Part shown: positions 22,601-33,700 of the stretch, one piece after another
Layout of the letters: each line of letters opens with the position of its first letter
Numbering within the stretch: position 1 is the stretch's first letter
Assembly: GCA_025531455.1 (NCBI GenBank)
Contig: JAMYHL010000089.1
Span: 62,001 to 126,000, forward strand
Source of the DNA: Apiotrichum sp. Y4204
Lineage: Eukaryota; Basidiomycota; Tremellomycetes; Trichosporonales; Trichosporonaceae
Direction of reading: 5' to 3'
DNA: 64,000 nucleotides
Program-made: the position numbers and the translations under genes
The notes under the pieces: model-generated
The model's input: only the letters and a program-made list of their open reading frames with translations
Told to the model about the DNA's origin: nothing
The model's database searches: none

Positions 22601-23367
22601 ATAGGATCGATGCAGGATACATGGGGGAAAGATAAGGAGATGAGAAGGCGAGAAGCAAGGAAGAGCGGGTAAACAAAAGCATCTCGAGCATGCATGTTGC
22701 CCTGTTTGCAGAATTGCCAGAGTGCAGAGTACTTGTTGTGTTGCAGTGCAGCGCATTGCCTCCCCCTCCTGGACCCAGATGTGAGAGATCCCCTTCCCCT
22801 TCGGACCGAGTGTGTAGTACTGCAATGCAACCCCCATATGCATGCATAAAACACGTCGAGCATAGCCAACAACACAGCCAGCAACACTGCAAACTGGCAA
22901 CAACCCTTCGTTGCATCGCCAAACATCATCCTATGCAGCAGTAGTAGTAGTAAGTAGTTGCACTCTTTCTCCTGTAATCCTCCGGGCTGATAAGGTTTGG
23001 ATTCGGGTGCCAGCCGTCGCTCGCAGTCTCTCTTGTGCCTCTGGTTACCTGCATTGTCTGTCTGGCCTCTGTCTCGCAGCGGACTGACTGCGCGCTGCAC
23101 TATCCCTGTGTCTCTCGGGTCTCTCTCTCCGCCCTGGCCCCAGTCCGTCAACGTAAACTAGAAGCTGTAGGCCAGAGACGCCGGGCTATTCATTCAGTGC
23201 ATTTTATGGGATCCAGGACGCATCCAGGGGGCCAGGGGAGTGTGAGGTAAGAGGGAACGACGCCACAAGACAAAGGGCCTAGGGGCAATGCAAAGTCATG
23301 GGCAGTCCAACGTCGGACAGGGGCTATTGCACAGGGTTTTTTTGGACGTCTTGGAGCCTTCGCAACG

Positions 23368-23460
23368 AGAGAGAGAGAAACAGAGAGAGAGGAGGAGGAG
23401 AGGCGGGGAGACGGAGAGGATGGCTAAGGGTGCATTGGAAGAGTCGAGAGAGAGAGGGTG
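23368..23460. repeat. GA-rich purine tract
   Basis: Nearly pure purine sequence with several (GA)n blocks, about 1 kb before the transporter start. A pyrimidine (CT)n counterpart follows near 23530. Confidence 0.7.
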
Positions 23461-23708
23461 ATGAGGTACTCAATTTCTCCATTGAGACTGAGACTCTCTC
23501 TCTCCTTCTGTGTGTGTCATTCTTTGTTAATAGCGTCTCTCTCTCTCGGAGGGGGGTGAAGGGTTCTTTCTGCAATTGATTGCATTTGCTTCGCGCATCA
23601 CATTCATCTACTCTACTCCTTTCACACACATCTCTCTTGCATCGGGGTAACACCATCGCATCGCCAGGTCTCGCCCATCGCTCCTGTTCTTCTGCTTCGC
23701 GTTGACGA

Positions 23709-23724
23709 CAACACACACACACAC
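23709..23724. repeat. (AC)n dinucleotide run
   Basis: About seven AC units in the probable leader of the transporter gene. Confidence 0.75.
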
Positions 23725-24402
23725 AAGCACTCTCACTCACGCCTTTATCTCCCCGACTCTTGGCCACCTTTTGCAGCCCCCGCTTTGCCACATTCCCCAC
23801 CACTTTCTCGTTGCGTCGTCGAGCCCCCCGGTCGACTCCTTTGTCCGGCTCCAGCGCAACTTGCATCTACTTGCAGTAATTGCATTCAGAGATTCTTGCA
23901 TTTTCTTTTTGACCTTTTGGCTCTCCCGGCTGGAAGGAATCACGACGACGCGCACTTGCGACGACTTCCGCATTCGAACGGACCCCCTCCCCACCAGCCG
24001 CGCGACCGGCCCGCGTTGCACGTGTGCCCGCCCATACGCGCTTGAACCACACTCGTTTACGATTACGACCATCTACGAACAGACCGCGCGCTCGACGCTC
24101 GAGGTCCTTGTTGCTCACTCTCCCTCGTAGCTTTTAAAGCTGCACGACGAAGCCACCGACTGAGAGCCCCACAGGCCTAGCGAGGCGGGAACACTCGAAC
24201 CCTGGACCAGGACCTACTGCGGCCGCCGCGACTCTTGCCCTCGTTGTTGACACTCGGAGATCCGTGCAGCACCAACGACAGCCGCGCTCTTTGCCCTCGT
24301 CTTGATCTCCTGCCCCGCCCCCAGCCGCACGGCTGTCACCTACCTTCCACCCCCCCGGACTCCGTGCCCCGGCCCGAGCGCAACGCACACCGCCCTCCTC
24401 TC

Positions 24403-26288
24403 ATGTCCACCGTATCCCCCACCGCATCCCCGCCAACAAGCGCGAGCGCGTCGGCATCACCCCCCGAAAGCCCCACCGTCCTCACGCCGACAAATTTCGA
24501 GAACAGCCACCTCGCAGCCATGGCCATGACGGCCGGCAAGGGAAGTAGCGAGGGCACGCGCGCAGGCAACATGAACGCCTACGGCCTGTCGCTCGACGAT
24601 CTCCCCCCGCTCCCGCCATCAAATGGGCCCTCACCCCTCCTCCACCAGACCCCCCTCGACTCCTCCTCCCCGCTATCATCTCCCGCGACGCCGCATTTCG
24701 TCGCGCGCACAATGAGCCGCAACGACAGCGCGTATGCCTCGGCTGCCCAGCTCTCCCAGGCCGCGCGTGAACGGCATCGCGACTCGGGCCGCAGCAGTCC
24801 CTTTAATGACCGCCGCCACGGCCCATCACATCTCCGCCCAGACGCAAAGGACTCTGTCGAGTTTGCATCCCCCTACCGCGCGACCGAAGAGCGCGCAGGC
24901 TTCCCGCTGTCGACCAACGGCAGTGCACACCCCAACCACGCCACAGTCCACCCGCCTGAACCCCCAACATTCTACACTTCCGTCCCGTGGCTGCTCGCCA
25001 TGTACTTTTGCTTCAACCTCGGTCTGACCTTGTTTAACAAGATCGTCCTCGTATCCTTCCCCTTTCCTTATGTGGGTCGTCCGTGTGCTTTGCTGCACGC
25101 GCTGCCATACAATGGTTACTGACAACAGACACTCACCGGCCTCCATGCCCTCTCGGGATGCGCGGGGACGTGGATTGCACACGAGCGTAACGCCTTTGTG
25201 AGTGCAAGTCTGAGGATCTGAGGGCGCCAAGGAGGACATGTGGCGTGTGGCTGCCTGGCGGTGACGAGGTGGCTCCATGCTCGTGGCCCATGCCGTGGTC
25301 CATGCCGTGGTCAATGCCCGTAGACCATGCTCTTGGTGCCGAAGCCACTGCCGGCGACCGGCATCGATCGAATCGATCACTGACAACAACCAGACACCGG
25401 CACGCTTGACGCGTAAGGAGAACCTCATTCTTGCTGCCTTTTCTGTTCTATACACTATCAACATTGCTGTCAGCAATATCTCCTTGCAGCTTGTCACCGT
25501 TCCTGTGAGTTCTTGTTGGCGGTCCATATCTAACTCTCAGTTCCACCAGGTTGTCCGCGCAGCAACACCACTGTTCACCATCTTCATCACGGCCACCTTC
25601 CTGCGACAGCGGTTCAGCTTGCGCAAGCTCGTCGCGCTCCTGCCAGTTGTGGCAGGCGTCGGACTCGCGACGTACGGCGACTACTACTTCACCACCTGGG
25701 GCCTGGTGCTCACGCTGCTGGGCACGTTCCTTGCGGCGCTCAAGACAGTGGTCACCAATGTCATCCAGACGGGCGGCGGCGGGCGCCTCAAGCTGCACCC
25801 GCTCGACTTGCTGATGCGCATGTCCCCGCTCGCGTTCGTCCAGTGTGTCATCTACGGGTGGTACACGGGTGAGCTCGAGCGCGTGCGGCGCTACGGCGCG
25901 ACGCAGATGACGCGTACAAAGGCGATTGCACTTTTGATCAACGGCATCATCGCTTGCGGTCTGAACATTGTGTCCTTTACCGCGAACAAGAAGGCTGGCG
26001 CCCTGACCATGACTGTGTCTGCAAAGTGAGTCTTACCAGCTGTTCTGAACCTTGCTCCTATCTGTTTGGAACTCTGCTCACATCAGCTGCAAGCAGGTCC
26101 TCACGATCGCGGTGGCCGTCATCCTCTTCAACCTGCGGATCACGGGCATGAACGCCATGGGCATCCTGCTCACGCTCCTCGGCGGTGGGTGGTACGCCTA
26201 TGTCGAGTACAACGAGAAGAAGAAGAAGCGCCTGGGCGCGCGCATGCTCGACATGCACCCCCGCTGGGGCCGCGACGTGGAGAAGTAG
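24403..26288 (+). CDS. Triose-phosphate/nucleotide-sugar transporter family (TPT/DUF250) membrane protein
   Basis: Five exons, 24403-25071, 25129-25197, 25394-25504, 25550-26025 and 26087-26288, give 508 residues. Residues 1-190 are a disordered Ser/Pro tail with cytosolic character. From about 192 (SVPWLLAMYFCFNLGLTLFNK) to 490, ten or so hydrophobic segments follow. They include LTGLHALSGCAGTW, LILAAFSVLYTINIAVSNIS, the conserved VPVVRAATPLFTIF, LLPVVAGVGLATYGDY and ILLTLLGGGWYAYVEY. The lysine-rich YNEKKKKR after the last segment is a positive cytosolic end, common in Golgi/ER transporters. Substrate cannot be read from sequence: UDP-sugar, GDP-sugar or phosphorylated sugar are all possible. 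An earlier in-frame ATG exists at 24235; I prefer 24403 because the upstream codons look like leader. Confidence 0.85.
25280..25318. repeat. GTGGTCCATGCC-type repeat inside an intron
   Basis: Three near-copies of a 12-nt unit (CATGCCGTGGTC) in the second transporter intron, which at 196 nt is the longest of that gene. The repeat may explain its length. Confidence 0.65.
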
Positions 26289-26627
26289 AGAAAAGGAACA
26301 GCAGTTGTCGCAGGGCACATCAGGCCCGCTGCTCAGAACATACCATTCCATACCATGAACATTTCGGGCGGTGCTCCGCCCGGCCACCCCTCCCCGCATT
26401 ATCCCGCATTGTTAGATATTGGTTACCTTATGCATCGTGTCGAGTACGGACAGAGTATGGGGAGAGGGAGAGTGTCCGGTGGAGGACAGGACAGACCCAG
26501 AACGACGTCACCCTCGGATGTGCTCTTCTCCTCCTGGGGGTCTCACGCCACCCACTGGGAGACAAACTGCACAAAATGTGAGCAACAACGACAACAAAGC
26601 TCTCACCACCACTCTTCCCACACCACA
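26289..26627. other. Spacer between transporter and CCDC43
   Basis: A 339-nt same-strand spacer. It should hold the transporter 3' end and the CCDC43 promoter. No distinct motif was recognised. Confidence 0.5.
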
Positions 26628-27561
26628 ATGTCCGACTCTGCCGCCGCCCTCGAGGCCTTCATCGCGACGCAGCTCGCGTCTCTCAACCTCGACGTGCCCT
26701 CTGACGACGTGCGTCACCCAACAATTAATTAGCATTAGCGTTTCACTCACCCCAGGTCGAGTTTATGGCGCGCTTCGTAGAGGAGGACCTCGAGCACGAC
26801 GACAAGCTCGAGGGCGCGCGCGGCCTGCTCGAGGGCGTCGTTCCGGTACGCACCGCACACACAATATTCAGAGCTGATGGCAGGACGGGCTTCCAGAGGG
26901 CAGCGACGCGGCGCTGGAGCGCATTCTGGGGGAACACGCGCGGCTCGCGGCCCTGGCGGCCGAGGAGGAAGCCGAACGGGTAGCGAGGGAGGAGGAGGAA
27001 AAGGCAAAAGAAAAGGAAAAAGAAAAGGAGAAAGAAATCGACGTCGAGGCGGTCCTCGCGAGCGCGACAGAGGAGGAGCTCGCGGCCGCGCGGAAAGCGG
27101 CGCTGTTGCGGCAGTACGCCTATGTCGAGGGTGGGCCCGAGATTGTCGAGCGCGAAGGGGCGCCGCCGCGGGGATTGGCCGCTGCTGAGGCCGAGGAGAG
27201 GCGGAGGGCCGAGGAGCGCCGCGCGCTCATTTCCGAGGCGCTCCGGCTCGACGGGATGAAGAAGAAGAATCGGAAAAAGCACCAGCAGTGTATGGAATAA
27301 ACGAGGTCTATTCAGGCTGACGATTAGTTGATGATCCCCTCATGTGGGAGAATCTCAACAAGGAAAAGGTCGCGGCGGCGAGTGCGATGGCGCGCGATGC
27401 GGCCAAGCAGCAGGCGACGGACAAGCGGAATCGCGACAGGGCTGCGCTCGAGAAGCAGCGGTGAGTGGAGGGGGAGTACCGGGACTGACGGCAGGGCCGA
27501 CGCGGCAAAGTCAAAGGCGGACAAGCAGAAGAAGGCGCAAAAGCAGGAGCGCCGCGCGTAG
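26628..27561 (+). CDS. CCDC43: CCDC43 homologue (PWI-like fold plus charged coiled coil)
   Basis: Five exons, 26628-26708, 26756-26845, 26884-27289, 27328-27460 and 27495-27561, give 258 residues. Residues 1-75 form the small helical N-domain seen in CCDC43 (FIATQLASLNLDVPSDDVEF, then EDDKLEGARGLLEG-like and LERILGEH). Next comes a Lys/Glu-rich stretch with alternating EKEK units, then VLASATEEELAAARKAALL and the family hallmark DDPLMWENLNKEKVAAASA, ending in a basic coiled coil. Function of CCDC43 is poorly defined in any organism, so no role is assigned. All four introns are 34-47 nt with CTGAC- or CTGAT-type branch sites near the acceptor in most. Confidence 0.82.
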
Positions 27562-27734
27562 ACTGCCCCTCGGGCATCGAGTGCCACTGCTCGTTCCATT
27601 CCAACTACTAGACATGCATACAGTGGTCGCGTCATGCGGGCGGGCTTGGGTGGGAGGGTATGCACATGGGGGAATAATGGTGGTAGGGTTCTCAATGCCT
27701 ATGGCCTAGGATCTATGGGTCTCGTGGGGGTTCG

Positions 27735-30700
27735 TCAGAGTCGTGCGGGCGGCGGGATGGGGCTGCCGGGCGATGTGAGTTGCAGTGGGGCGCCGGGGGA
27801 GACCTCACCGTCGCCGGGCGGTGCGGTGATCATGAGTGGGTTCGGGGGAGACTCGTGGTGAGCTGCGACGGCTCGTTTTGGGAGCGGCGCCGGGGGGAGG
27901 GCGATCGCAGCGGCCTGCTGTGCTTCTAGACGCTGCACCTCTGCTGGTCCCTTGAACGGCGAGGTCGGTAGCTGAATCGTGGCTGGGTCGACCTTCGTTT
28001 CGGCGACCACCTCCGGGACGGTCTCCGGCGCAGGCGCAGGGCGGGTGATGGTGAATTGGCGGTGGGATGTCCCGAACGAGCCCGAGGAGCGGGACGAGCG
28101 GTGTGAGCGGTGGGGGGTGACCTTCTTCTGCGGTGAGGCCGGAGTGGCCCGCCTCGGCGGCTCAGGAGTGGGCCCAGCGGTCTGCGTCTTGCCCGCCGGT
28201 GCGTCGCGGTCAATCGGGTGGGAGACCACTGTCGCGAGCGTCACTGCCGATAGCAGGATGGGCAGCGCGGCAGAGGACGGCGAGAGTGGACCAGGAACGC
28301 CCTCCTTAGGCGGCTCACTGGGGGTGAGGCTTGTTCGTTGCGAGTCGCACAGCCTGTTTCTCGATGTCGGGGAACGAGTTACACTCGCGCCAGCCGGCGT
28401 CTCCACCTCGGGAGACATGCCTTCCGCCTCCGACTGTTCAGCATTCTCCTCATCGGCGGGGAGCGTGCAGGGCGGTTCCGCCTGGCTAGTAACCGCCGTC
28501 TCAAACGCGCTCTCAGTCAGTGGACTACCAGCTATAGAGAGCTGGAGACTGTTGTCCTCCTCAAACGTAAAGTAACCCTCCGCGGGAGAGTCCGGCAGCG
28601 AGAGAGCCCAGGCGTTGGCGGTGGCACGGACCTCTGGCTCGAACACCAGGTCGGACTGCAGGTAGGCCGGCTCGCTTGGCGGAGAGGCGAAGAACTCGTT
28701 GACATCAACATCTCCCTCCTCCTCGTCGTAGTCGCTATCAAGCGAGTCATAGAACTCGTCTTGCGGCGAGTCACGGGGCGGGACTGCACTGGCCTCGGGA
28801 GCTGCGCCGAATGCCGATACGGATACGTCCTCGACCTGGGTCGCCTCGGACGGCAACTCCAGTTGGGCCGAGGAAGCGATATCGAGGGGAGGGAGCATCT
28901 TTGTTGGTTGAATTGGTGCGGTCTCATCGACCAGCGATGAAGATTCGCCGACTGGTGTCGCAGGCAGAGGAATGGCGGCTGGCTGAAGGGCTGGCACATC
29001 CATCTTGAAAGTTCCAGCCAGCGCAATCCGAGACTCGACGGGGCTGTAGAACGGGGACGTCAAGTCGTCACCTACGTCGCGGGGGGAAACGGCAGTGATG
29101 TCGAGTTTCGGCTCGGGCACAATAGTGACTACAGGCTCAATGAGTTGAATTTCAGTCGGCGGAGTGGCTCCGAGGTCGTCAAGGTCGTCCTGGGCTCGCG
29201 TCGTCAACGCGTCGGCGGTGGGAAACTCCTGTCCCAGCCACTCAGATGTGGGAGTTGTGATACCGGGCACGACAGAGAGGGGCATGAGCGTCGGAGGAGG
29301 CATGCTGAAGTCCACAGGAATCGTGCTCTCCTCACTCATCTCATCAAAGCTGAAGCTCGGGCTGTCGAGGTATTCCGACATGGGACTGTCTGGAACACGC
29401 ATGTCGTCGGACCTGGGCCCTTCATCGTGAGGAAGAGGGGTGGCATCCACCTCGCGCGGCAGAGGCGTAGGAGACGGCGCCTCCAGGAAGGGTGAATCTG
29501 CCGGCGAGGCGGGAAGGGGAATGACAGCGCTGTCGATCGCGTTATCGTGCACGAGCTCTCGAAGGGGCGACAGAGTCAGTGGCAGCTCGGTCAGAACTGG
29601 CGAGTCCTGCGGAGAGACAGGAAGCGCAATCGTCGCAGGGCTAACAGGCCCAACTGCCGGAAGATAAGCCTGGGCATCGATGTACTTTTCAGCAGGCGTG
29701 TCAGTCGGCGGTGCAGCATTGCGCGCGCGTTCCACGGGAGTCGTAACCGGACTAAGCGGAAGGGCTTGGGCATGGGGGAAGGTTTCGAATGTCGGTGTCT
29801 CTGGGGCTTCGGGAACGAGGCCGACGGGAGCCATCCGCTCCGCAGGAGAAATCATCTCCACGCTGCGCTCGGGGGAAAACAGCAGCGGCACGTCTGCGTC
29901 GGCTGGCGCCTCAACCACATCGCTTGGAGCAATTGTTGGCGACGGGAAGACCTCGGAGAATGGGGTGTCGGGTACATCGGGCAGTGAGGAAGCGGCGGAA
30001 CCAATGGGTGCCGACTGCTCAATGTGAGCAGCCTCTTCAAGCAGTGACGGCGCGTTCACGTCCACCGGACCCTCGACAAAACTCCTTGAGGCAACTACAG
30101 GCAGCGACGAGGACGCAGATGCCGGCGTGTCAGGAAGCGGGACAATGAGGTCCATGTGTTCATTGCCCGGCAGCTCGTCCGCGTTCATCGCTGGGCATTC
30201 GGGGGACAGGGTGAAGGTTCCCTCGACGGGAGATTCCGGGAGGGGAACCGCGAAAGCCTCAAGTGGCGATATCGCAACGTCCGTGGCCGGCAAGCCCTCC
30301 TGACCTTCGTTATTGTATTCGCTCTCGGGTTCACTGTCGTATTCGCTCTCCGAGTCTGGCGTCGGGACGAAAGTATTTTCAACTAGAGAGTCGGGAAGAG
30401 GCAGAGCATTCGGGGAGGCATGCGTCTCTGCGTGCCCGGACGGCGGCTGTCCAATCGACCGAGTCGAGTCCATAGGTACGTCCAGAAGTGTTGGGGGTGG
30501 CGTCGACTCCTCTACCGAAAGGGCCGCTGCCTCGGGCTCGCTGTCGTACTCGCTCTCCGAATCATTTTCCACGCCGAATGTCTCCTCAGTGGGGGAGTAA
30601 GGAGAAGGCAGAACGATGGGAGCCACAGTTGTCTCCCCGGTCGGAGGCTGATCGAGCGACCGAGTCGCGGTCCTAGATGTATCCTCAAGCGAAGATGTGG

Positions 30701-33700
30701 AAATGGGTGATTCTGCGACACCTTGAGACGGCACAGGGAACGGTGAGGTGTCCGCAGACTCGTCATTCTCCTCGCTGCCGTACACACTCTCGGAATCACT
30801 CAACGCACAAAACTCGTCTATAGGCGAGTCTGGGAGTGGAATTGCGGTCGGAGGCATACTCGTCTCTCGTGACTCGATCGACGAGGGCGAGCCGGCGGTT
30901 GGGGGAATAGAAAAGGGCGGCGCTGTACCTTCAACCTGAGCCGGTTCGCCAACATCCTCAAACGTCAGTCGCTCGGGCTCGCTGTCACATTCGCTCTCCG
31001 AGTCCGATAGCGCGCCGAAAGACTCTTCTATGGGAGAGTCGGGAAGCAGGAGTGCGGTCGGAGCAACTGTCGCGTTCGAAGGGTCAATTGGCCGAGATAG
31101 GTTTGTTGCTACGTTGTCGAGCGACGTTGTAGAGGCCACGACTGGGGACAGCGTTGGCTCCTCCGTACCTTCGAACGGTACACCATCGTCCGTCTCACTG
31201 TCGTACTCGCTTTCCGAGTCTGGTTGGGCGATGGACTCCTCAATGGGCGAGTCGGGGAGAGACACAGCCGCCGGGGAGACGATCTTTGGGCCCTCCACCG
31301 ACCGACTAAGGTCTGTCGGCACCGCCAGTGGTGTTGCGTGAACGACCGGAGAGGCAGCAGGCGACGCTGGGAGGGCGATAGACACGGGGTGGACTGGTGT
31401 CTCAGAAAGAGAACGAGTCAGCTGCTCCGGAGAAGCTACAGCCAATTCTGGCACTGAGATAGCCGGCGATGAGTAATCGGTCGGCACGGAGATGACGAGG
31501 GATGCGTCCGCGCTCTCCTCACTGGCATTAATGCTCGCCCAGTCGCTGTCGCCAGAGTCCTCTGGTGTATTCGCAGCGTCGCCATCGTCTGATTCAGAAC
31601 TAGGTGTCGGCACGTTCACCATGCCGCTCGTGGAGGTGGCCAAAGCGGACACCGACTCGGACGGGCTTGCTTCGGCCTCGGACAAAACACGATCCCAATT
31701 TTCATCAGCATCCACCGTAAGATCGCCGGCCACGGAGCGGGCTCGGGAGTCCGCAGCCACATCGGCGGCGGGCGCGGGCACAACAATACCCTCAGAACCA
31801 GGAGAGGGAGTATCGTGGGCCACGTCCAGAAAGCGCGGAGGAGACCCAGGGGACTGCGGTATGGCTGCCGCGGCCGTGGAAGGGTGGGACTCGGCGATGT
31901 CACGGATGGATGGTTCGGGGTCGGTGGTGAATTCCTCGGGGGCGGCGGCAGCGAACACGGGCGATGAAGCCAGGATATCTTCAATAGCTTCAACCTGCTC
32001 ATTCGCCTCGTATTCGCCGTGGGACTCGAAGATGGACTCATCATCATCACGTAGCTCCTCCGTGTCTGCCACGGACTCGGGTAACGGGACCTCCTCTGGC
32101 AGGAAATCCTCCCCGGGCAGTGGGATGTCCTGCGGCGAGCGGACGTCCTTGGGCGACGTGCTGTCCGGAAGCGGAAGGACATTTACTGGCGAGGAGATTG
32201 CCTCTTGAACAATGTCCTTCTCGTACCGGGGACCATCCTTCATCAAATCGGTCCAAGGCAAGGCAAATTTCTCATCTAAGAGGTCGTTTACCGGCAAGGG
32301 AGCATCCTCAAACAGGATGTCATCCTCATCCTCTGGCAACGGGATCTCCTCGGGACGGAAATTATCCCCCGGCAAAGGGATATCCTGTGGCAGGATGACA
32401 TCCTCGGGCAATGCGATACCCTCAGGCTTGACGGCAGGAGTTGGCAGTGCGGCTTCTTCGACAGCGGACTCGGTCGGAATGTCGTGCTCCACAGCACCCA
32501 TCAGGGCGGGTACGTCTTTCTCAATCTCGCGAGTGGCGTGAGACTCCGGCAAGGTTTCCGCCGGTGTTGCCACTGCGGCAATGGGCGTGTGAGGTTCAGA
32601 CGAGATGGGCGTCGAGTCTTGAATAACCACAAGAGGCACGACGGGCAGAGCGTAGCCCCGAGGCGTCGGGGTGAGCTCCTCGTCGTGCTTATCCTCGCCG
32701 TCGAGGTCGTTGTAAAGCGCGTGCAGCCCCTCATCAGTCACATCCCTCGCCACAGAAACGGTTCTTGACTCGGGCGTAACCAACTGGGTTGTGTCAGGCG
32801 ACGGGACGGAGCCCAGGCTGTACCGGTCTGGAGTGGTATCGGGAAGTAGTGACTCGAGTGGCGTCGGCGTGGTGAAGGACAAGTCGGCTGCGGGTGACAT
32901 CGGGATGGCTGATGCAATGCGTTCAGCGGGCTCCGAGGGCTCTGCGTTCCGGAAAGAATCAATGGGAACGCCAGACTCGGTAGGTTCGGGGGACTCGGCA
33001 ACTTCGACTGTCTCATTGAAATAGGCAACGTCGGGCTCGGCAGCGCCATCAGACGTACCAGGCTCGACAGGTTCAGCGGCCTCAACATGCGTCAAATGCT
33101 CGGTGTCGTCGATAAGGTCCCTAGGCTGCGCAGAGCCCTCGATGGACAACACCGACGCGACTCCATGAACGGGCTCAGCGGGCGCAAACATGTTGTGAAG
33201 AACAGCGGCAACGGGTAGGGCGGCGACGGCGGTGGCAGTCACAACGGGGGCGACGTGCGTATCGGGCTCAACTGCGAGCTCCACGGCCGAGACCGAGATA
33301 GTCAGTTGCGGGATCGGTAATGCGTCCATTGAAGGTTCCATGTGAGGAAGATCACGGGCCGCACTTTGTTCAGCCTTGCTGTGGACGGCTGCCTCTGCGT
33401 CATACACGGTCTTGTCCGAGTCAATGCTCGTGCGCATTTCGGGAACGACATTATGCGTTGCGTCTCTGACGGGGAGAGCATACGGAAGCGCGGCGCTGTC
33501 GGGCGATCCCTCGCCGTCCGCGATCGCAGGTTCAGGCGAGGCCGGGACGGTGACGAACGTGTCGACGGTATCGAATGCACCAATGACCACGACTGCCTCG
33601 GGCTCGTCGTCCGTCTTGACCGCAGCGGGCGCCTCGTTCTCGACCGTCTCATTCATAGTGCCATCTTCGTCGGAGTAAGTCGACTGTATGCTCGCCGCCC

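Larger units (their letters stand above)
19123..24402. other. 5.3-kb gene-poor stretch
   Basis: No supportable gene. The left end (about 19380-19610) is a degenerate CAGC/CAGG-rich repeat zone. The middle is mixed sequence with scattered open frames lacking any family signal. The right end (about 23360-24400) changes to purine-rich and then pyrimidine-rich sequence and is probably the promoter and long leader of the transporter gene at 24403. Confidence 0.5.

Noticed and set aside
22255..23151. 298-codon minus-strand open frame
   Set aside because: Amino-acid composition looks random, with no conserved blocks and low-complexity leucine from a repeat. It is treated as non-coding.
31492..32208. 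Long serine-rich plus-strand frame opposite the giant gene
   Set aside because: Shadow of the minus-strand repeat coding sequence; codon bias and motifs belong to the minus strand.
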